Below are positions 33,460 to 41,575 of a DNA stretch of 64,000 nt, piece after piece (the stretch's first letter is position 1; each line of letters begins with the position of its first letter). The translations under genes and the position numbers were made by a program. This stretch comes from WYEG01 sp049414625 (GTDB lineage Bacteria; Desulfobacterota; Thermodesulfobacteria; Thermodesulfobacteriales; Thermodesulfobacteriaceae), in the NCBI GenBank assembly GCA_049414625.1, contig JBMSAU010000047.1:1-64000 (forward strand). Reading direction: 5' to 3'. Below the pieces are notes generated by a model. The model did not search any database and was not told the DNA's origin. It saw nothing but the letters and a program-made list of their open reading frames with translations.

Positions 33460-35856
33460 ATGAAGGTTCCTGTAAGCTGGCTCTCTGAGTTCATTGAGGT
33501 TGAAGAAGAGGCAGAAAGGCTTGCAGAAATCTTCACCCTTGGAGGTCTTGAGGTAGAAGAAGTCTACGACCATTATCAAACTCTTGGAGAAATCATAGCG
33601 GTAAAGGTTCTTGAGGTCAACAAACCAAGCGAGCTCAAAGACCTTGTAGTATGCACGGTTCATGACGGAAAGGATAGCTTTACGGTTTTGACAGCCGCAG
33701 TTGACCTTGTTAAACCCGGACAAGTTTTAGCCCTTGCTCGCCCGGGAAGCAAGACCTTTTTTTGGGACAAAATCGAGGTCAAAGAGGTAAAGGGCTATAA
33801 ATCCTGGGGGATGTTCCTTTCTCCTTACGAGGCTGGAGTCTCTGAAGAAAAGGATATCCTCCTTGAGCTACCCCTTGATGTAAAGCCCGGGGAAAATGTC
33901 TACAAAGCTTTAAACATTTCGGAACCTATACTTGATGTCTCCATCACTCCTAACCGAGGGGATTGTCTTTCTGTTTTTGGCTTAGCAAGGGAGCTTTCTC
34001 TTCTAACCGGTTGGCCTTTAAAAGAATTAAGGTTTGATGAAAGCTTAAAAGAAGGGTCTCAGCCCAAAGGAAGCATTGAGATCCTTGACCCTGAGGGGTG
34101 TTTTAGGTATGTTGGGCGTTGGTTTAGCGGAGTAAAGGTAGCGGTGTCTCCCTTTTTTATCATAAAGAGGCTTGTTTTTTGCGGTCTTAGACCGATAAAT
34201 AACATCGTTGATATTACAAACTATGTGCTTCTTGAGCTTGGTCAACCTCTTCATGCCTTTGACTGGAAAAGGGTTTCAGGCGGAAGGATCATCGTTCGTC
34301 GAGCCAAGGAAGGAGAAAGGCTACTCTTTCTTGACGGGGTTGAGAGGGAGCTTTCTTCCGAGGATTTAGTGATTGCCGATGCAGAGAAGGCTTTAGTCTT
34401 AGCAGGGATCATGGGGGGAGAGGAGTCTGGTGTTTCTGATAGCACTCAAGAGGTTTTTTTAGAATCAGCCTGGTTTAATGCAAAAAGGGTCAGGCTTTCT
34501 GGAATGAGGCATAGACTTACCACTGAAAGCTCTTACCGTTTTGAAAGAAAGGTTGACCCTGAAGGGGTTTATCTTGCTATGCTTCGCGCAACGGAGCTAA
34601 TCCTTCGCTATGCAAACCCTGAAGAAGTCTCAACTATCGTTGATGTATATCCAGTCAGATTTACACCCCCAAGGATTGAACTAAAAAAGAAAAGGCTTTC
34701 AGCCTACCTTGGGTTTGAAATTCCCGAAGAAAAAGTAAAGGGCATACTAAACAAGCTTGGCGACCTTGAAGTCACTTCCGAGAGCTTCATCCTTGTTCCC
34801 AAAAGCTATAGACAGGACCTTAGCATTCCTGAGGACTTGATCGAAGAGGTTGCTCGGGTCTATGGCTACGACAAGGTTCCTACAACTTTTCCAGAAGGGG
34901 TCCTCTACTGCGAGCAACCATTAAAGACCTTAGAGTTTACCCAGAAGATTAGAATGTTGCTTGCTGGTTTTGGGTTTTTTGAGGTCATCACTTATAGCTT
35001 TATCGACCCAAAGCTTATAGAGCATTTAAACTTTTCGCCCGATGATCCAAGGAGAGACCCCATTAAACTTGAAAACCCAATTTCCGTCGAGATGAGCGTT
35101 CTCCGCACAACCCTTGTCCCTGGGCTTCTTCAGACAGCCCATTTTAATCAAGCCCGGGAGGTTGAAAGCCTAAAACTCTTTGAGGTCGGAAAAGTTTTCT
35201 TTAAGGCCGAGGAGCTTGCGTCCGAAAGATTGAACCTTGCTCTTCTTCTTGCTGGAAGGAAAAGCTTGCCTTCCTGGTATGAAGAAGAACGCTCCTTTGA
35301 CCTCTACGATATTAAGGGAGTGGTTTCGGCTTTAGGTGAGGCTTTACGGGTTGACTTTCTGTTTAAGCCTTATAGCGAAGAGCCTTTCTTGAAAAGGGGC
35401 TTTTCCTTTGACCTCTACCTTGGGGAGGAAAAGGTAGGCTATTTAGGAAGGTTAAAGAGCCTAATTGCTAAGGATTTAGACCTAAGGGAGCCGGTTTTTG
35501 TTGCGGAAATCTATCTTGATAAGCTCTTAAGCTTCATACAAGGGGAGAAGGCTTTATCGGTTAAAAAACCACCCAAGTTTCCTTCTACCTTTAGGGATGT
35601 AAGCATAGTTGTGAAAAAGAGTATACCTTTTGGAACCCTTTTAGACTATTTGAAGGCTAAAGAGATACCTTATCTTGAAGATATAAAGTTGATCGCTGTG
35701 TATGAAGGAAAGCCCTTAGAGCCTGATGAAAGAAGCTTAACCCTTAGGCTTTGGTTTAGGGCTGAGGATAGGACCTTGAGGGTTGAAGAGGTAGACCCTA
35801 TAATTTCACAGCTTGCCGAAGAGCTTATTAAAAAATTTGGAATAAGGTTAAGATAG
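33460..35856 (+). CDS. pheT: Phenylalanyl-tRNA synthetase beta subunit
   Basis: The beta subunit provides the editing and tRNA-binding modules. The protein of about 798 residues begins KVPVSWLSEFIEVEEEAERLAEIFTLGGLEVE, then has the tRNA-binding EMAP-like domain, the B3/B4 editing domain (TPNRGDCLSVFGLARELSL, NNIVDITNYVLLELGQPLHAFD), B5, the catalytic-like core (SYSFIDPKL) and the C-terminal FDX-ACB domain. I chose the ATG at 33460, preceded by GAGG at 8 bases; the frame opens with a TTG at 33415 that would add an atypical N-terminus. Confidence 0.95.
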   Translation: MKVPVSWLSEFIEVEEEAERLAEIFTLGGLEVEEVYDHYQTLGEIIAVKVLEVNKPSELKDLVVCTVHDGKDSFTVLTAAVDLVKPGQVLALARPGSKTFFWDKIEVKEVKGYKSWGMFLSPYEAGVSEEKDILLELPLDVKPGENVYKALNISEPILDVSITPNRGDCLSVFGLARELSLLTGWPLKELRFDESLKEGSQPKGSIEILDPEGCFRYVGRWFSGVKVAVSPFFIIKRLVFCGLRPINNIVDITNYVLLELGQPLHAFDWKRVSGGRIIVRRAKEGERLLFLDGVERELSSEDLVIADAEKALVLAGIMGGEESGVSDSTQEVFLESAWFNAKRVRLSGMRHRLTTESSYRFERKVDPEGVYLAMLRATELILRYANPEEVSTIVDVYPVRFTPPRIELKKKRLSAYLGFEIPEEKVKGILNKLGDLEVTSESFILVPKSYRQDLSIPEDLIEEVARVYGYDKVPTTFPEGVLYCEQPLKTLEFTQKIRMLLAGFGFFEVITYSFIDPKLIEHLNFSPDDPRRDPIKLENPISVEMSVLRTTLVPGLLQTAHFNQAREVESLKLFEVGKVFFKAEELASERLNLALLLAGRKSLPSWYEEERSFDLYDIKGVVSALGEALRVDFLFKPYSEEPFLKRGFSFDLYLGEEKVGYLGRLKSLIAKDLDLREPVFVAEIYLDKLLSFIQGEKALSVKKPPKFPSTFRDVSIVVKKSIPFGTLLDYLKAKEIPYLEDIKLIAVYEGKPLEPDERSLTLRLWFRAEDRTLRVEEVDPIISQLAEELIKKFGIRLR

Positions 35857-35866
35857 GACTTAATTC

Positions 35867-36175
35867 ATGAAGGAGAGGTTGAGCAAAAAGGACATTGTAA
35901 CAAGGCTTAGCGCAAAGACTGGTCTATCTAAAAGATTTTTAAACAGCTTTATCAACGCACTCCTTGAGGAGATGAAAAATTCCCTTGACCTTGGAGAGAA
36001 GATAAAGATAATTAACTTTGGAACCTTTGAAGTAAAGAGGTCTAAGGATAGGATAGGAAAAGACTTCAAAACTGGGGAGCCTATCAGGGTGCCAGGTTTA
36101 CGGAAGGTGTTTTTTTACCCAGCCCCAGAGCTTAAAAACTTAATCAATGAAAAAGAAAGGTCAGCAAGAACCTAA
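35867..36175 (+). CDS. HU/IHF family DNA-bending protein, IHF-alpha-like
   Basis: This 102-residue histone-like protein has the family core (SKKDIVTRLSAKTGLSKRFLNSFINALLEEM, IKIINFGTFEVKRSKDRIGKDFKTGEPIRVPGLRKVFFYP). It follows pheT by 10 bases, the same order as pheST-ihfA in enterobacteria, which favours the IHF-alpha role; HU is the alternative. The intercalating proline lies in GEPIRVP. The end overlaps the MerR-type gene by 29 bases. Confidence 0.9.
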   Translation: MKERLSKKDIVTRLSAKTGLSKRFLNSFINALLEEMKNSLDLGEKIKIINFGTFEVKRSKDRIGKDFKTGEPIRVPGLRKVFFYPAPELKNLINEKERSART

Positions 36176-36596
36176 AAATTTTCATCCAGCCTCCGAGGTC
36201 GCAACCCTCTTAAAAATCAAACCTTACATTCTCAAGTACTGGGAAAAGAAGATCCCCGAAATAAGACCTATAAAGATAGCCAATCGAAAATACTATACCT
36301 TTGAGCAGATAGAAACGCTAAAAATTGTAAAAAGGCTTATTGACCAGGGCTTTACCCTCACAGCGGTTAGAAGGGAGATTAAAAAACAGACAAAGCCCCA
36401 AACAAAGGAGAAGTCAGCCCAAGAAACAAAAGGCATAAAGACACCAAATCTTCCCAGTCCTTTAACTCTTTTTCCGGATTTGGTTAAACCTTCTAATTCG
36501 GAAAAAGCCGCATCCAAAAATCTAAGCACACAAGATTTGATGCTTCTCTTAAGAGAGGTTTTGGGAGAATTAAAAGACATTTATGAGAACCTATAA
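36147..36596 (+). CDS. MerR-type winged-helix regulator
   Basis: This 149-residue protein has an N-terminal MerR-like DNA-binding domain: HPASEVATLLKIKPYILKYWEKKIPEIRPIKIANRKYYTFEQIETLKIVKRLIDQGFTLTAVRREI. A Pro/Lys-rich linker and a short C-terminal helix (LMLLLREVLGELKDIYENL) follow. There are no obvious effector-binding cysteines. Such genes commonly sit after ihfA in delta-proteobacteria-like genomes. The gene begins inside ihfA. Confidence 0.85.
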   Translation: MKKKGQQEPKNFHPASEVATLLKIKPYILKYWEKKIPEIRPIKIANRKYYTFEQIETLKIVKRLIDQGFTLTAVRREIKKQTKPQTKEKSAQETKGIKTPNLPSPLTLFPDLVKPSNSEKAASKNLSTQDLMLLLREVLGELKDIYENL

Positions 36597-36691
36597 GGTG
36601 GCTCAATTTATGAATTTTTTCACAAAAAACTTGAATTTGGAGATTATGTAATTATTTTTGATTTAAAACAATCCTAAAAAGGAGGTGCCCT

Positions 36692-37096
36692 ATGGCTGAG
36701 AGGTTACAGCTTTACAAGTGCGAGATGTGCGGAAACATCGTTCTTGTGATGCATGGTGGGATGGGTCAGCTTGTTTGCTGTAATAAGTCTATGGTTTTGC
36801 AGGTTCCTAACACGGTTGATGCTTCAGTAGAAAAGCATGTTCCAGTTATCGAGAAGCATGGCGACGCCTACAGGGTAAAGGTTGGTAGCTCACCTCATGC
36901 CATGACCGAGGAGCATTACATTGAATGGATTGAGCTTCATACCGACGATGACCGGGTTTACATCAAATTCTTGAAGCCCGGAATGGAGCCAGAAGCAACC
37001 TTTGAAGTTAAAGCTGGCAAAGTAATGGCTAAGGAATGGTGTAACCTCCATGGCTATTGGGAGGGTGCTCAGGTCTGCGAACCTCAAAAACCCTAA
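36692..37096 (+). CDS. dfx: Desulfoferrodoxin (superoxide reductase)
   Basis: This two-iron enzyme reduces superoxide to peroxide without making oxygen. The 134-residue protein has the desulforedoxin centre Cys10, Cys13, Cys29, Cys30. The catalytic centre has His49 (EKHVPV), His69 (SSPHAM), His75 (EEHYIEW), Cys117 and His120 (EWCNLHGYW). AAAAAGGAGGTG precedes the ATG. It opens an operon with rubredoxin, a DsrE-like gene, fprA and a DVU0298-type gene. A weak promoter can be drawn upstream (TTGAAT 36631-36636, 16 bases, TATTTT 36653-36658). Confidence 0.96.
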   Translation: MAERLQLYKCEMCGNIVLVMHGGMGQLVCCNKSMVLQVPNTVDASVEKHVPVIEKHGDAYRVKVGSSPHAMTEEHYIEWIELHTDDDRVYIKFLKPGMEPEATFEVKAGKVMAKEWCNLHGYWEGAQVCEPQKP

Positions 37097-37123
37097 AAAA
37101 ATTTTTATTACAGGAGTATAGCG

Positions 37124-37285
37124 ATGAAAAAATACAGATGCAATGTGTGTGGCTATGTATACGACCCTGAGATAGGGGACCCAAGCAGGAACATCCCCCC
37201 AGGAACACCCTTTGAAAAGCTTCCGGATGATTGGACATGCCCTATCTGCGGAGCTTCAAAGGAAGACTTTAGCCCCGAACACTAA
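37124..37285 (+). CDS. rub: Rubredoxin
   Basis: This 53-residue one-iron electron carrier has ligands Cys6, Cys9, Cys39 and Cys42 in CNVCGYVYDP and DWTCPICGA. CAGGAG precedes the ATG. In sulfate reducers rubredoxin supplies electrons both to superoxide reductase and to the FprA-type oxygen reductase, and both partners are encoded on either side, so the functional link is strong. Confidence 0.97.
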   Translation: MKKYRCNVCGYVYDPEIGDPSRNIPPGTPFEKLPDDWTCPICGASKEDFSPEH

Positions 37286-37307
37286 AGCTTTTTAACTGGA
37301 GGCAAAT

Positions 37308-37652
37308 ATGAAGTTTGCCCTTTTTGCCTTTAGAAAGGAACCTATGTGTTTTATTCACGTTTTGCTATATGCCCTGCAATTAAATAAATTTGGCTATGAG
37401 GTTAAGGTGGTGTTGGAGGGGGAGTCTACCTCTTTAATCCCCGAGCTCTATAAAGAGGACACGCCCTTTTATACCCTCTTTAAATCCTGTTTGGAAAGGG
37501 ACTTAATTGGTGGGGTATGCAAAGCTTGCTCCATGAAGTTTGGGACCTATGAGGTTGCTAAAGAAAAGGGGCTAACAATTTTGGAAGACATGGCAAACCA
37601 CGCGGGCATGGCACCATTCATAGAAAAGGGGTATAGTATAATTACCTTTTAA
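37308..37652 (+). CDS. DsrE-like small protein
   Basis: This 114-residue alpha/beta protein begins MKFALFAFRKEP and looks like the DsrE/DsrF fold (strand, helix with FIHVLLYALQL, GYEVKVVLEGES). It has a Cys pair in GGVCKACSMKFG (about residues 65-68) where sulfur-relay members carry active cysteines. It may handle persulfide sulfur or only share the fold. It lies between rubredoxin and fprA. GGAGGC precedes the ATG. Confidence 0.7.
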   Translation: MKFALFAFRKEPMCFIHVLLYALQLNKFGYEVKVVLEGESTSLIPELYKEDTPFYTLFKSCLERDLIGGVCKACSMKFGTYEVAKEKGLTILEDMANHAGMAPFIEKGYSIITF

Positions 37653-37674
37653 TTTTTACTAAAAGGAGGGGGGT

Positions 37675-38874
37675 ATGCAGGCTATCAAGGTCAAGGAGGA
37701 CTTTTATTGGGTCGGAGCTATCGATTGGAATGTCAGAAACTTTCATGGCTACTCTACCGCAAGAGGGACTACCTATAACGCCTATCTCCTTATTGATGAA
37801 AAAATAGTCCTTTTCGATACCGTAAAGCATGGGTTTGAAGGGGAACTTTTGGCAAGGATTTCAAGCGTCGTTGAGCCCTCAAAGATTGATTATTTTGTAG
37901 TGAACCACATTGAGCCAGACCATGCTGGTTCTTTTTTAAGGGTTGTAGAGGCAATAAAACCGGAGAAGATCTTTATCACCAGAAACGGAAAACAGGGTAT
38001 TATTTCGCATTTTCACAAGAGCGACCTTCCCTTTGAGGAGGTCAAGACTGGCTATGAGGTAAGAGTTGGTAAAAGGACCTTAAGGTTTATCGAAACTCCT
38101 ATGATCCACTGGCCAGACAGCATGATGACTTACATCCCTGAAGATAAGATCCTCTTATCACAGGATGCCTTTGGGGCTCATTATGCTACAAGCGGAAGGT
38201 TTGATGATGAGGTAAATTATTGCGAGCTAATTCAAGAAACTCGCAAATACTACGCCAACATCGTTTATCCTTTCTCTCCGCAAGTGGCAAAGCTTCTCCA
38301 AACAGTAAAGGAAATGAAGCTTGAGTTTGAACTAATTTGTCCAGACCATGGAGTAATTTTAAGGAAGCACATCAAAGATATTCTTGCCCTGTATGAGAAG
38401 TGGAGCTCCTTTACCTGCGACCCTGTGGTTCTTATCATCTACGACACCATGTGGAAGAGCACGGAGAAGATGGCTTACGCCATCATGGAGGGTGTTTTAC
38501 AAGAGGGAGTTGAGGTAAAGCTTAGAAACCTTACGGTCTCTGACCCAACAGAGCTTATGGGTGAGGTTTTGGAGAGCAAGGGCTTAATCCTTGGGTCGCC
38601 AACTCTCAACAACGGTCTTTTGCCCACTGTTTCAGGCTTCTTAACCTACATGAAGGGCTTGAGACCAAGGGGTAAGATTGGCGCAGCCTTTGGTTCCTAC
38701 GGATGGAGCGGGGAGTCGGTAAAGCTTCTCAATCAGTATCTACAAGAAATCCAAGCCGAAATCGTTCATGAAGGCATACGCTGTAAGTATGTTCCAGATA
38801 AGGAAGTATTAGCTCAGTGCGAAGAATTGGGGAGGCTTGTGGCGAAGAGAATAAAGGAGAGCTGTTCTGCCTAA
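37675..38874 (+). CDS. fprA: A-type flavoprotein (rubredoxin:oxygen oxidoreductase, FprA/Roo type)
   Basis: This diiron flavoprotein reduces oxygen to water (or NO to N2O) with electrons from rubredoxin. The 399-residue protein has a metallo-beta-lactamase-like domain with HIEPDH (His78, Glu80, Asp82, His83), and further ligands are expected in ETPMIHWPDS, LLSQDAFGAHY and CPDHGVI. A flavodoxin domain follows from about residue 255 (VVLIIYDTMWKSTEKMA, GSPTLNNG, FGSYGWSGESV). AAAAGGAGGGG precedes the ATG. Its stop overlaps the next gene by 8 bases. Confidence 0.93.
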   Translation: MQAIKVKEDFYWVGAIDWNVRNFHGYSTARGTTYNAYLLIDEKIVLFDTVKHGFEGELLARISSVVEPSKIDYFVVNHIEPDHAGSFLRVVEAIKPEKIFITRNGKQGIISHFHKSDLPFEEVKTGYEVRVGKRTLRFIETPMIHWPDSMMTYIPEDKILLSQDAFGAHYATSGRFDDEVNYCELIQETRKYYANIVYPFSPQVAKLLQTVKEMKLEFELICPDHGVILRKHIKDILALYEKWSSFTCDPVVLIIYDTMWKSTEKMAYAIMEGVLQEGVEVKLRNLTVSDPTELMGEVLESKGLILGSPTLNNGLLPTVSGFLTYMKGLRPRGKIGAAFGSYGWSGESVKLLNQYLQEIQAEIVHEGIRCKYVPDKEVLAQCEELGRLVAKRIKESCSA

Positions 38875-39562
38875 ATACCATCACAAGAAAAAAGAGGAAA
38901 TATTAGGCATCCTCGAGAGGGTAGACCTAAAGGAGCTTCCACAAGCCTTTGGTGTCTACCCTCCCTCTTCTATCGTTAGCTACTTCATCGGTGCTTTCCT
39001 CCACAGGGATGAACATGTCCGATGGAAGGCGGTTTATGCTTTTGGGCTAACTGTGGCTAAGATTGCAGAAGCTGAAATGGAGAGGGCAAGGATAATAATC
39101 CGTAGGCTTATGTGGATGCTAAATGAAGAGTCTGGGGGTATGGGATGGGGTGTGGGGGAGGGCTATGCAGAAGCCCTTTTTCATTCAGAAAAGCTAAAGA
39201 ACGAATATCTGCAGCTCTATCTTTCCTACCTTTGGCCGGAGGGAAACTACTTAGAGTTTCCGCCAGCTCAGAGAGGATTTGCCTGGGGTATAGGTAGGCT
39301 TGCCCAAAGATACGAAGAAGAAGTCATCAAGCTTTCAGGACATGAATACCTTGTTCTGCATTTAAGTTCGGAGGACCCCACAGTAAGTTTTCTCTCCCTT
39401 TGGTCCTTGATGCAGTTCAAATCTCTAAGAAAGAGCTTGAAAAAAGAGGATTACTTCGAAGCCTTAGAAAGATTAAAACATTTAGATTGGAAGGTTTTAC
39501 TGTTTGACGGGAAAACCATAAAAACTTATACTCCCCAAGACCTTGAGAGCTTAGTTTTTTAA
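38867..39562 (+). CDS. DVU0298-type HEAT-like protein, probable CTG start
   Basis: This protein of about 231 residues resembles the DVU0298 family of sulfate reducers: a HEAT-like helix pair (YFIGAFLHRDEHVRWKAVYAFGLTVAKIAEAEMERARIIIRRLMWMLNEESGGMGWGVGEGYAEAL). Its function is unknown. No ATG, GTG or TTG exists before the GTG at 39053, and starting there would cut off the conserved first helices. A CTG at 38867 has AAGGAG 7 bases upstream and overlaps the fprA stop, so I place the start there. It is the last gene of the oxygen-defence operon, which suggests a related role. Confidence 0.75.
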   Translation: MPKYHHKKKEEILGILERVDLKELPQAFGVYPPSSIVSYFIGAFLHRDEHVRWKAVYAFGLTVAKIAEAEMERARIIIRRLMWMLNEESGGMGWGVGEGYAEALFHSEKLKNEYLQLYLSYLWPEGNYLEFPPAQRGFAWGIGRLAQRYEEEVIKLSGHEYLVLHLSSEDPTVSFLSLWSLMQFKSLRKSLKKEDYFEALERLKHLDWKVLLFDGKTIKTYTPQDLESLVF

Positions 39563-39596
39563 TGAACGAATTAGTGATTGTGTAATAGTTTTCACG

Positions 39597-39738
39597 AGGT
39601 AGGTTTACAGAGCGCTGTTCTCTCGAGCGAAAGACGAGTGTTCCGTTGGCACTTGCGTGCCTCGGGATGACCTCCGGAAGCGCCGTTCCAAACGAAGTGA
39701 GGGGAATGCACGGCTTGCGCTCGGCAGTACAAGGTAAG
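39597..39738 (-). repeat. Degenerate CCGAGC repeats in a GC-rich patch
   Basis: On the minus strand, GGTCATCCCGAGGCACGCAA (39673-39654) and TTGTACTGCCGAGCGCAAGC (39733-39714) are copies of the dispersed repeat seen at 26724-26810. A third piece, CTCGAGCGAAAGACGAG (39622-39638), lies in the opposite orientation. This patch is visibly richer in G and C than its surroundings. No gene is seen in the 39563-39814 gap. Confidence 0.65.
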
Positions 39739-39743
39739 AGAAC

Positions 39744-39759
39744 TTTTTCGAAACAGCCC
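39744..39759 (-). other. IS-end-like sequence
   Basis: TTTTTCGAAACAGCCC resembles the right end of the element at 980-994 (TTTTTGAACAGCCCC) apart from small insertions and one lost C. No transposase remnant adjoins it. It may be a relic end of a related element or chance. Confidence 0.3.
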
Positions 39760-39767
39760 AAAAAAAT

Positions 39768-39796
39768 TTGACAAAACACTCAATAGGAATTAAATT
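39768..39796 (+). promoter_or_regulatory. Sigma-70 promoter of yceD-rpmF-plsX-fabH
   Basis: A perfect TTGACA at 39768-39773 is followed after 17 bases by TAAATT at 39791-39796. The ATG of the first gene is 19 bases after the -10, giving a very short leader that holds GGGGGGG as binding site. Confidence 0.7.
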
Positions 39797-39814
39797 GTTC
39801 TTGGGGGGGTAGAA

Positions 39815-40369
39815 ATGGAAAGAGACCGGTCTTTAACAAGTTGGGGAGTTAGGGTTGAAGAGATTCCTCCTAAAGGACTATCTGTTACCTTTGAAGAATT
39901 TTCTGACCTGGGAGAGGATATCGTTGTTAGTAAGCCTTTTTCTGGCTCTCTTTCTCTCAATAAACGGGGAATAGAAGTAAAGGTAGTCGGCACTCTCAAG
40001 GGAGCAATAGTTCTTACTTGTGATAGATGTTTAGCTAAGTATGAGTTTCCTATCGACCTATCCTTTAATCTTACTCTTTACCCAAAAAGTTCTCTTAACC
40101 TTGAAGAGACAAAAGAGCTCTCTATAGAGGAGCTTGATGTAAGTTTTTACGAGGATGATTTTATTGCTTTTGCTGAACTCCTCAGAGAGGAAATCATGCT
40201 TACTATTCCTTACAAAACCATTTGCCGAGAGGACTGCAAAGGTATCTGTCAAGTTTGCGGAAAAAATCTAAACGAAGGACCTTGTAGCTGTAAGGTCTTT
40301 AAAAAATCTTCTCCTTTTGCTATACTAAAGGACTTACTTTCAACGTCTAAGGAGATGGAAGGGGGTTAA
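39815..40369 (+). CDS. YceD/DUF177 family protein
   Basis: This 184-residue protein belongs to the YceD (DUF177) family, nearly always encoded just before rpmF and linked to 23S rRNA maturation. Diagnostic parts are VVGTLKGAIVLTCDRCLAKYEFPIDLSFNLTLYP, the acidic ELDVSFYEDDFIAFAELLREEIMLTIPYK and the C-terminal Cys cluster CREDCKGICQVCGKNLNEGPCSC, probably a zinc site. The ATG is 3 bases beyond GGGGGGGTAGAA, and rpmF starts 4 bases after the stop. Confidence 0.88.
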   Translation: MERDRSLTSWGVRVEEIPPKGLSVTFEEFSDLGEDIVVSKPFSGSLSLNKRGIEVKVVGTLKGAIVLTCDRCLAKYEFPIDLSFNLTLYPKSSLNLEETKELSIEELDVSFYEDDFIAFAELLREEIMLTIPYKTICREDCKGICQVCGKNLNEGPCSCKVFKKSSPFAILKDLLSTSKEMEGG

Positions 40370-40372
40370 AGC

Positions 40373-40552
40373 ATGGCTGTTCCAAAGCGGAAAACTTCTC
40401 GTTCTCGCAGAGGGAAGAGGAGAGCACATCAGGCTCTAAGCATTCCATCGGGAAGCATCTGTCCAAAGTGTAAGTCTTTTAAGCTTCCTCATCGGGTTTG
40501 TCTAAGTTGCGGATACTACAAAGGGAAAGCCTTTTTAGAAAGCGAAGAGTAG
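40373..40552 (+). CDS. rpmF: 50S ribosomal protein bL32, zinc-binding
   Basis: This 59-residue protein has the bL32 start AVPKRKTSRSRRGKRRAHQAL and a zinc ribbon of Cys30-x2-Cys33 and Cys43-x2-Cys46. GGGGG lies 8 bases before the ATG. The order yceD-rpmF-plsX-fabH is the classical link between ribosome and fatty-acid genes. Confidence 0.96.
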   Translation: MAVPKRKTSRSRRGKRRAHQALSIPSGSICPKCKSFKLPHRVCLSCGYYKGKAFLESEE

Positions 40553-40564
40553 CAAACTTTATAA

Positions 40565-41575
40565 ATGGTTAGCGTTGTTCTTGACTTAATGGGGGGAGAC
40601 TTTGCCCCCCATTCAACCTTAAAAGGGGTAAATTTAGCCCTTCGCGAGCTTCCTGATGTTGAGCTTTATCTTGTAGGTCCAAGCTCCATCTTAGAAAAGG
40701 CTCCTAAATCAGAAAGGGTCAAGCTTGTCGAAAGCGGCGATGAAGTGGTCACCATGGAAGACCAGCCTCATGAAGCTTTAAAAAGAAAGCGAAGGGCAAG
40801 CCTTTTTGTTGGTCTTGATCTGTTGGCTAAGGGTGAGGCTCAAGCCTTCGTTTCTGCAGGCAATTCTGGAGCGGTCGTTGCTGGCAGCATCTTTATCCTT
40901 GGAAGGCTTAAAGGGGTTCGCCGTCCAGCCATAGCCACCATGCTACCAACTTTGAAGCTTCCTATGGTTCTTATTGATGCGGGTGCAAACGTTGACAGCA
41001 AACCCTACGACCTTTATCAATTTGGTCTTATGGCAAGTCTTTTTTTAGAAAAGATTTGGCAGAGAGAAAAGCCAAGGATTGCCCTTCTTTCCATCGGAGA
41101 AGAACAAGGAAAAGGGAACCAGTTGGTTAAAAAGGCTCATCAGCTCTTTCTTAAATCTAAATTAAACTATGTGGGGAACATTGAGGGGAGAGACCTGTAT
41201 TTAGGGGAGGTTGATGTTGTCGTCTGCGATGGGTTTATCGGAAATATTTGTCTCAAACTTTCTGAAGGGCTTGCTGAGACCATCATGACCATGCTTAAAG
41301 AGGAGGTGAAGAAGTCCTTTCGTTCCATCCTTGGGATGTATCTTGCTAAACCAGCTTTAGCGAGCTTCAAAAAAAAGTCAGACTGGAGGGAATACGGAGG
41401 GGCACCTCTCCTTGGGGTCAGAGGAAATGTCATCATCTCCCATGGAAAATCTGATGCTTTAGCCATAAAGAATGCTATCCATCAAGCGTATAAGTTTGCT
41501 AAGATCAATCTTTGGGAAAGGCTGGAATCGGCAATTTCTGAGTTTGCCGTTGAGGAGGAGGGAAGTGAGCTTTAA
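40565..41575 (+). CDS. plsX: Phosphate acyltransferase PlsX
   Basis: PlsX makes acyl-phosphate from acyl-ACP for phospholipid synthesis. The 336-residue protein begins VVLDLMGGDFAPHSTLKGV and has FVSAGNSGAVVAGSIFILGRLKGVRRPAIATMLP, LIDAGANVDSKP, NIEGRDLYLGEVDVVVCDGFIGNICLKLSEG and GGAPLLGVRGNVIISHGKSD. Its 3' end overlaps the fabH start by 11 bases. Confidence 0.95.
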   Translation: MVSVVLDLMGGDFAPHSTLKGVNLALRELPDVELYLVGPSSILEKAPKSERVKLVESGDEVVTMEDQPHEALKRKRRASLFVGLDLLAKGEAQAFVSAGNSGAVVAGSIFILGRLKGVRRPAIATMLPTLKLPMVLIDAGANVDSKPYDLYQFGLMASLFLEKIWQREKPRIALLSIGEEQGKGNQLVKKAHQLFLKSKLNYVGNIEGRDLYLGEVDVVVCDGFIGNICLKLSEGLAETIMTMLKEEVKKSFRSILGMYLAKPALASFKKKSDWREYGGAPLLGVRGNVIISHGKSDALAIKNAIHQAYKFAKINLWERLESAISEFAVEEEGSEL

